This document shows positions 62,420-64,000 of a stretch of DNA of 64,000 bases, piece after piece; position 1 is the stretch's first letter; each line of letters opens with the position of its first letter. Below the pieces are notes generated by a model. It searched no databases and was not told the DNA's origin. It saw nothing but the letters and a program-made list of their open reading frames with translations. Location of the stretch: NCBI GenBank assembly GCA_002021875.1, contig CP018627.1, positions 9,920,001 to 9,984,000 on the forward strand, written 5' to 3'. The stretch is from Streptomyces hygroscopicus. GTDB lineage: Bacteria > Actinomycetota > Actinomycetes > Streptomycetales > Streptomycetaceae. The position numbers and the translations under genes were made by a program.

Positions 62420-63231
62420 CGACGTCAGCAGCCCGTACGGCACGTACGTCCGTGGCCACGGCCACCCGGCGCACCGCCGCCGACCGCATGACCGCCCTGG
62501 GCCGCGCCGAGCTGACGCTGCTGCTGCGCAGCAAGGCGTCCCTGGTCACCGCGGTGATCCTGCCCAGCGTGATGGCCTTCGCGATGCGCGGCACGGTCGA
62601 GGAGCTGGACCTGGGCGGCACCGGCCTGTCGGTGGCCACCGTCATGCTGCCCGCCGCACTGGCCACGGCACTGCTCTTCTCCGTCTACACCTACCTGGTC
62701 GGCGTGTACGTGGTGCGTCGCGAGGGCCTTGTGCTCAAGCGGCTGCGCAGTGGCGAGGTACGCGACTGGGAGATCCTCGTCGGCAGCGCGCTCCCGGCGT
62801 TCGTGCTGGCGGTCGTGCAGTCCCTGCTGCTGACGGTCGGGATGACCGCGTTCCTCGACGCGGACGCACCGGCCGCCCCGCACCTGGCGGTGCTCGGTCT
62901 GCTCGGCGGAGTGGCGATGATGGTCGCCGGGGCGGCGCTGACGGCGGCTTTCACCCGGACATCGGAGAGTGCCCAGATGACGTTCCTGCCGTTCTTGCTG
63001 GTGACCATGGCCGGCTCCGGGGTCTTCGCGCCGCGTGAGGTGATGCCGGACACGATGGCCGACATCGCCGCCTGGCTGCCGTTCTCGCCGGTGATGGACC
63101 TGCTGCGGGGCGGCTGGACGGATGACCTGGCCGCTATGGATCAGCTCCGGGCGGTGATCCTCACGCTGGCATGGACGGGCCTGGCGGTGTTTGCTGTGCG
63201 TCGGCGGTTCCGCTGGGGACCGCGGAATTGA
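62416..63231 (+). CDS. ABC-2 type exporter permease
   Basis: 271 residues with six predicted membrane segments. ELTLLLRSKASLVTAVILPS and the segment YVVRREGLVLKRLRSGEVRD WEIL are the ABC-2 membrane domain hallmarks. Partner of the preceding ATPase; the following gene is the sensor kinase, a common exporter/two-component arrangement in streptomycetes. Confidence 0.88.
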   Translation: MTTSAARTARTSVATATRRTAADRMTALGRAELTLLLRSKASLVTAVILPSVMAFAMRGTVEELDLGGTGLSVATVMLPAALATALLFSVYTYLVGVYVVRREGLVLKRLRSGEVRDWEILVGSALPAFVLAVVQSLLLTVGMTAFLDADAPAAPHLAVLGLLGGVAMMVAGAALTAAFTRTSESAQMTFLPFLLVTMAGSGVFAPREVMPDTMADIAAWLPFSPVMDLLRGGWTDDLAAMDQLRAVILTLAWTGLAVFAVRRRFRWGPRN

Positions 63232-63249
63232 GAAGGGCGGGAGCCTGAG

Positions 63250-63354
63250 GTGGCGGAGCCCGAGGTGATGGAGCCAGAAGTGGCGGAGCCAGAAGTGGCG
63301 GAGCCCGAGGTGGCGGAGCCCGTGATGACAGGGTCCGAGGTGGCGGAGCCCGAG
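63250..63354 (+). repeat. 15-base in-frame tandem repeat (VAEPE-type) at the kinase N-terminus
   Basis: Units of the form GTGGCGGAGCCCGAG occur at 63250, 63280, 63295, 63310 (last three bases missing) and 63340, with a variant at 63265. The unit is a multiple of three, so gain or loss of units changes length but not frame. Each unit also offers GTG as a potential start. Confidence 0.8.
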
Positions 63355-64000
63355 GTGTCGCGGCCCGCGGTGACGGGGCCGGGGAGCCTGAGCGTGGAGA
63401 CCTGGGTGGAGCGGCTCGGGGGCCCGGACGGCCCCGAGCGCTACCGCCGCTACACCCTCGGCACTCTGGCCGCCTTCGCCGCCGCCGAGGTCGCGCTGTG
63501 GGCGTTCTGGATCAAGACGTCGGACGCCGGCACGCTCGGGTCGGCCCTGGTGGCGGCGGTGGGCGCGGCACACGTCGGCGCCCATCTGCTGCTCTCCCGC
63601 GCGGCCCTGCGCCGCTACCTCGGTGCCGGACCCCGCCCGGCCGGGCTGGTCGCGCTGTACGTCGTCGCCACCGTGGCCATGGCCGCGGTGGGCTGCGCGC
63701 TGCTGGCCGCCGGCCGCATCGGGGACCGGGACCTGGTGACCTACCTGGTCTGGCTGATGATGTTCTACGCGGGCCCGCCGATGCTGGCACTGCCGACCCG
63801 CACCGGGGTGGTGCTGGTCGGGGCGGTGCCGGCGGCGGCGCTCGGCGCGGCGGCGGCGAGCGGGCTGTCGGGGGAGCTGCTGGCCCTCGCGGTCGGCGGG
63901 ATCCTGTTCATGGTTCCGTTCATGGCCACGGGGATGCGGGTCACCGGCTGGAGCGTGCGGCTGATCGAGGAGCTCGCCAGGGCGCGGGCGACACAGGCAC
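63250..64000 (+). CDS. Sensor histidine kinase, N-terminal part (cut by window end)
   Basis: 250 residues are visible from GTG 63250; the true start could be a later in-frame GTG within the repeats. After an acidic EVAEP repeat tract, five or six membrane segments follow (about 70-230) and then MRVTGWSVRLIEELARARAT, the usual lead-in to the dimerisation/H-box of NarL-class kinases. The catalytic domain is outside the window. It lies 18 bases behind the ABC-2 permease and probably controls it. Confidence 0.72.
   Translation, partial: MAEPEVMEPEVAEPEVAEPEVAEPVMTGSEVAEPEVSRPAVTGPGSLSVETWVERLGGPDGPERYRRYTLGTLAAFAAAEVALWAFWIKTSDAGTLGSALVAAVGAAHVGAHLLLSRAALRRYLGAGPRPAGLVALYVVATVAMAAVGCALLAAGRIGDRDLVTYLVWLMMFYAGPPMLALPTRTGVVLVGAVPAAALGAAAASGLSGELLALAVGGILFMVPFMATGMRVTGWSVRLIEELARARATQA

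Noticed and set aside
63250..63354. Possible CRISPR or phage-type array because of short regular repeats
   Set aside because: The units are contiguous 15-mers without spacers and encode an in-frame pentapeptide repeat.

Overview
The window is high-GC actinobacterial DNA, most probably from a Streptomyces. The codon third positions are strongly G/C, several starts are GTG or TTG, translationally coupled gene pairs overlap by 1-14 bases, Tat-type secreted carbohydrate enzymes are frequent, and regulators (AraC, IclR, ROK, GntR, MarR, LysR, XRE/MmyB, CGNR, Rrf2, OmpR) are dense. No rRNA, tRNA, CRISPR array or PKS/NRPS genes were seen. The mix of glycan-degrading and catabolic modules, one IS element and several gene remnants reads as accessory chromosome rather than core.

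Layout. 0-5.4 kb: end of an MmyB-type regulator, a quinone-oxidoreductase-like enzyme divergent from an AraC regulator, then metE behind a cobalamin riboswitch. 5.5-15.4 kb: a small secreted protein, an AraC regulator, a GH101 endo-alpha-N-acetylgalactosaminidase, a GNAT enzyme, and an OmpR-type two-component system followed by a secreted TIM-barrel glycosidase; the regulator promoter and the glycosidase promoter share a sequence element. 15.5-18.6 kb: an MFS exporter whose stop codon is the target site of a complete IS4-type element, then a gene remnant. 18.6-23.7 kb: a SnoaL-like protein, Rrf2 regulator, aldehyde dehydrogenase, CGNR regulator, TDT/SLAC1-type transporter and a molybdopterin-domain protein; two of these genes have near-identical promoters. 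23.8-24.9 kb: RlmA/TlrB-like rRNA methyltransferase and an XRE-regulator remnant.

25-43.7 kb is a glycan-utilisation island: GH71/99-like protein, GH99, epimerase, truncated sugar ABC permease, IclR regulator, ManD-type dehydratase, deleted Gfo/Idh dehydrogenase, PQQ-type sugar dehydrogenase with PKD and CBM6, GH38 mannosidase, a ROK regulator fused to a transposase-like module, ThuA protein and GH95 fucosidase. Together they would trim fucosylated and mannosylated glycans, but the island is partly decayed (no intact transporter).

43.7-56.6 kb is a long minus-strand run of two catabolic units: phosphonate uptake and degradation (substrate-binding protein, two permeases, ATPase, phosphonatase-like hydrolase, FAD oxidoreductase, GntR regulator) and a homoprotocatechuate meta-cleavage operon (hpaE, hpaD, hpaG-like) extended with an acetoacetate-decarboxylase-like protein and a PLP decarboxylase. 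A MarR regulator and a divergent glutamine-synthetase-like gene share its predicted operator. 58-64 kb: an alpha/beta hydrolase, the dialkylglycine decarboxylase pair dgdR/dgdA, and an ABC-2 exporter followed by the start of a sensor kinase with an N-terminal repeat tract.
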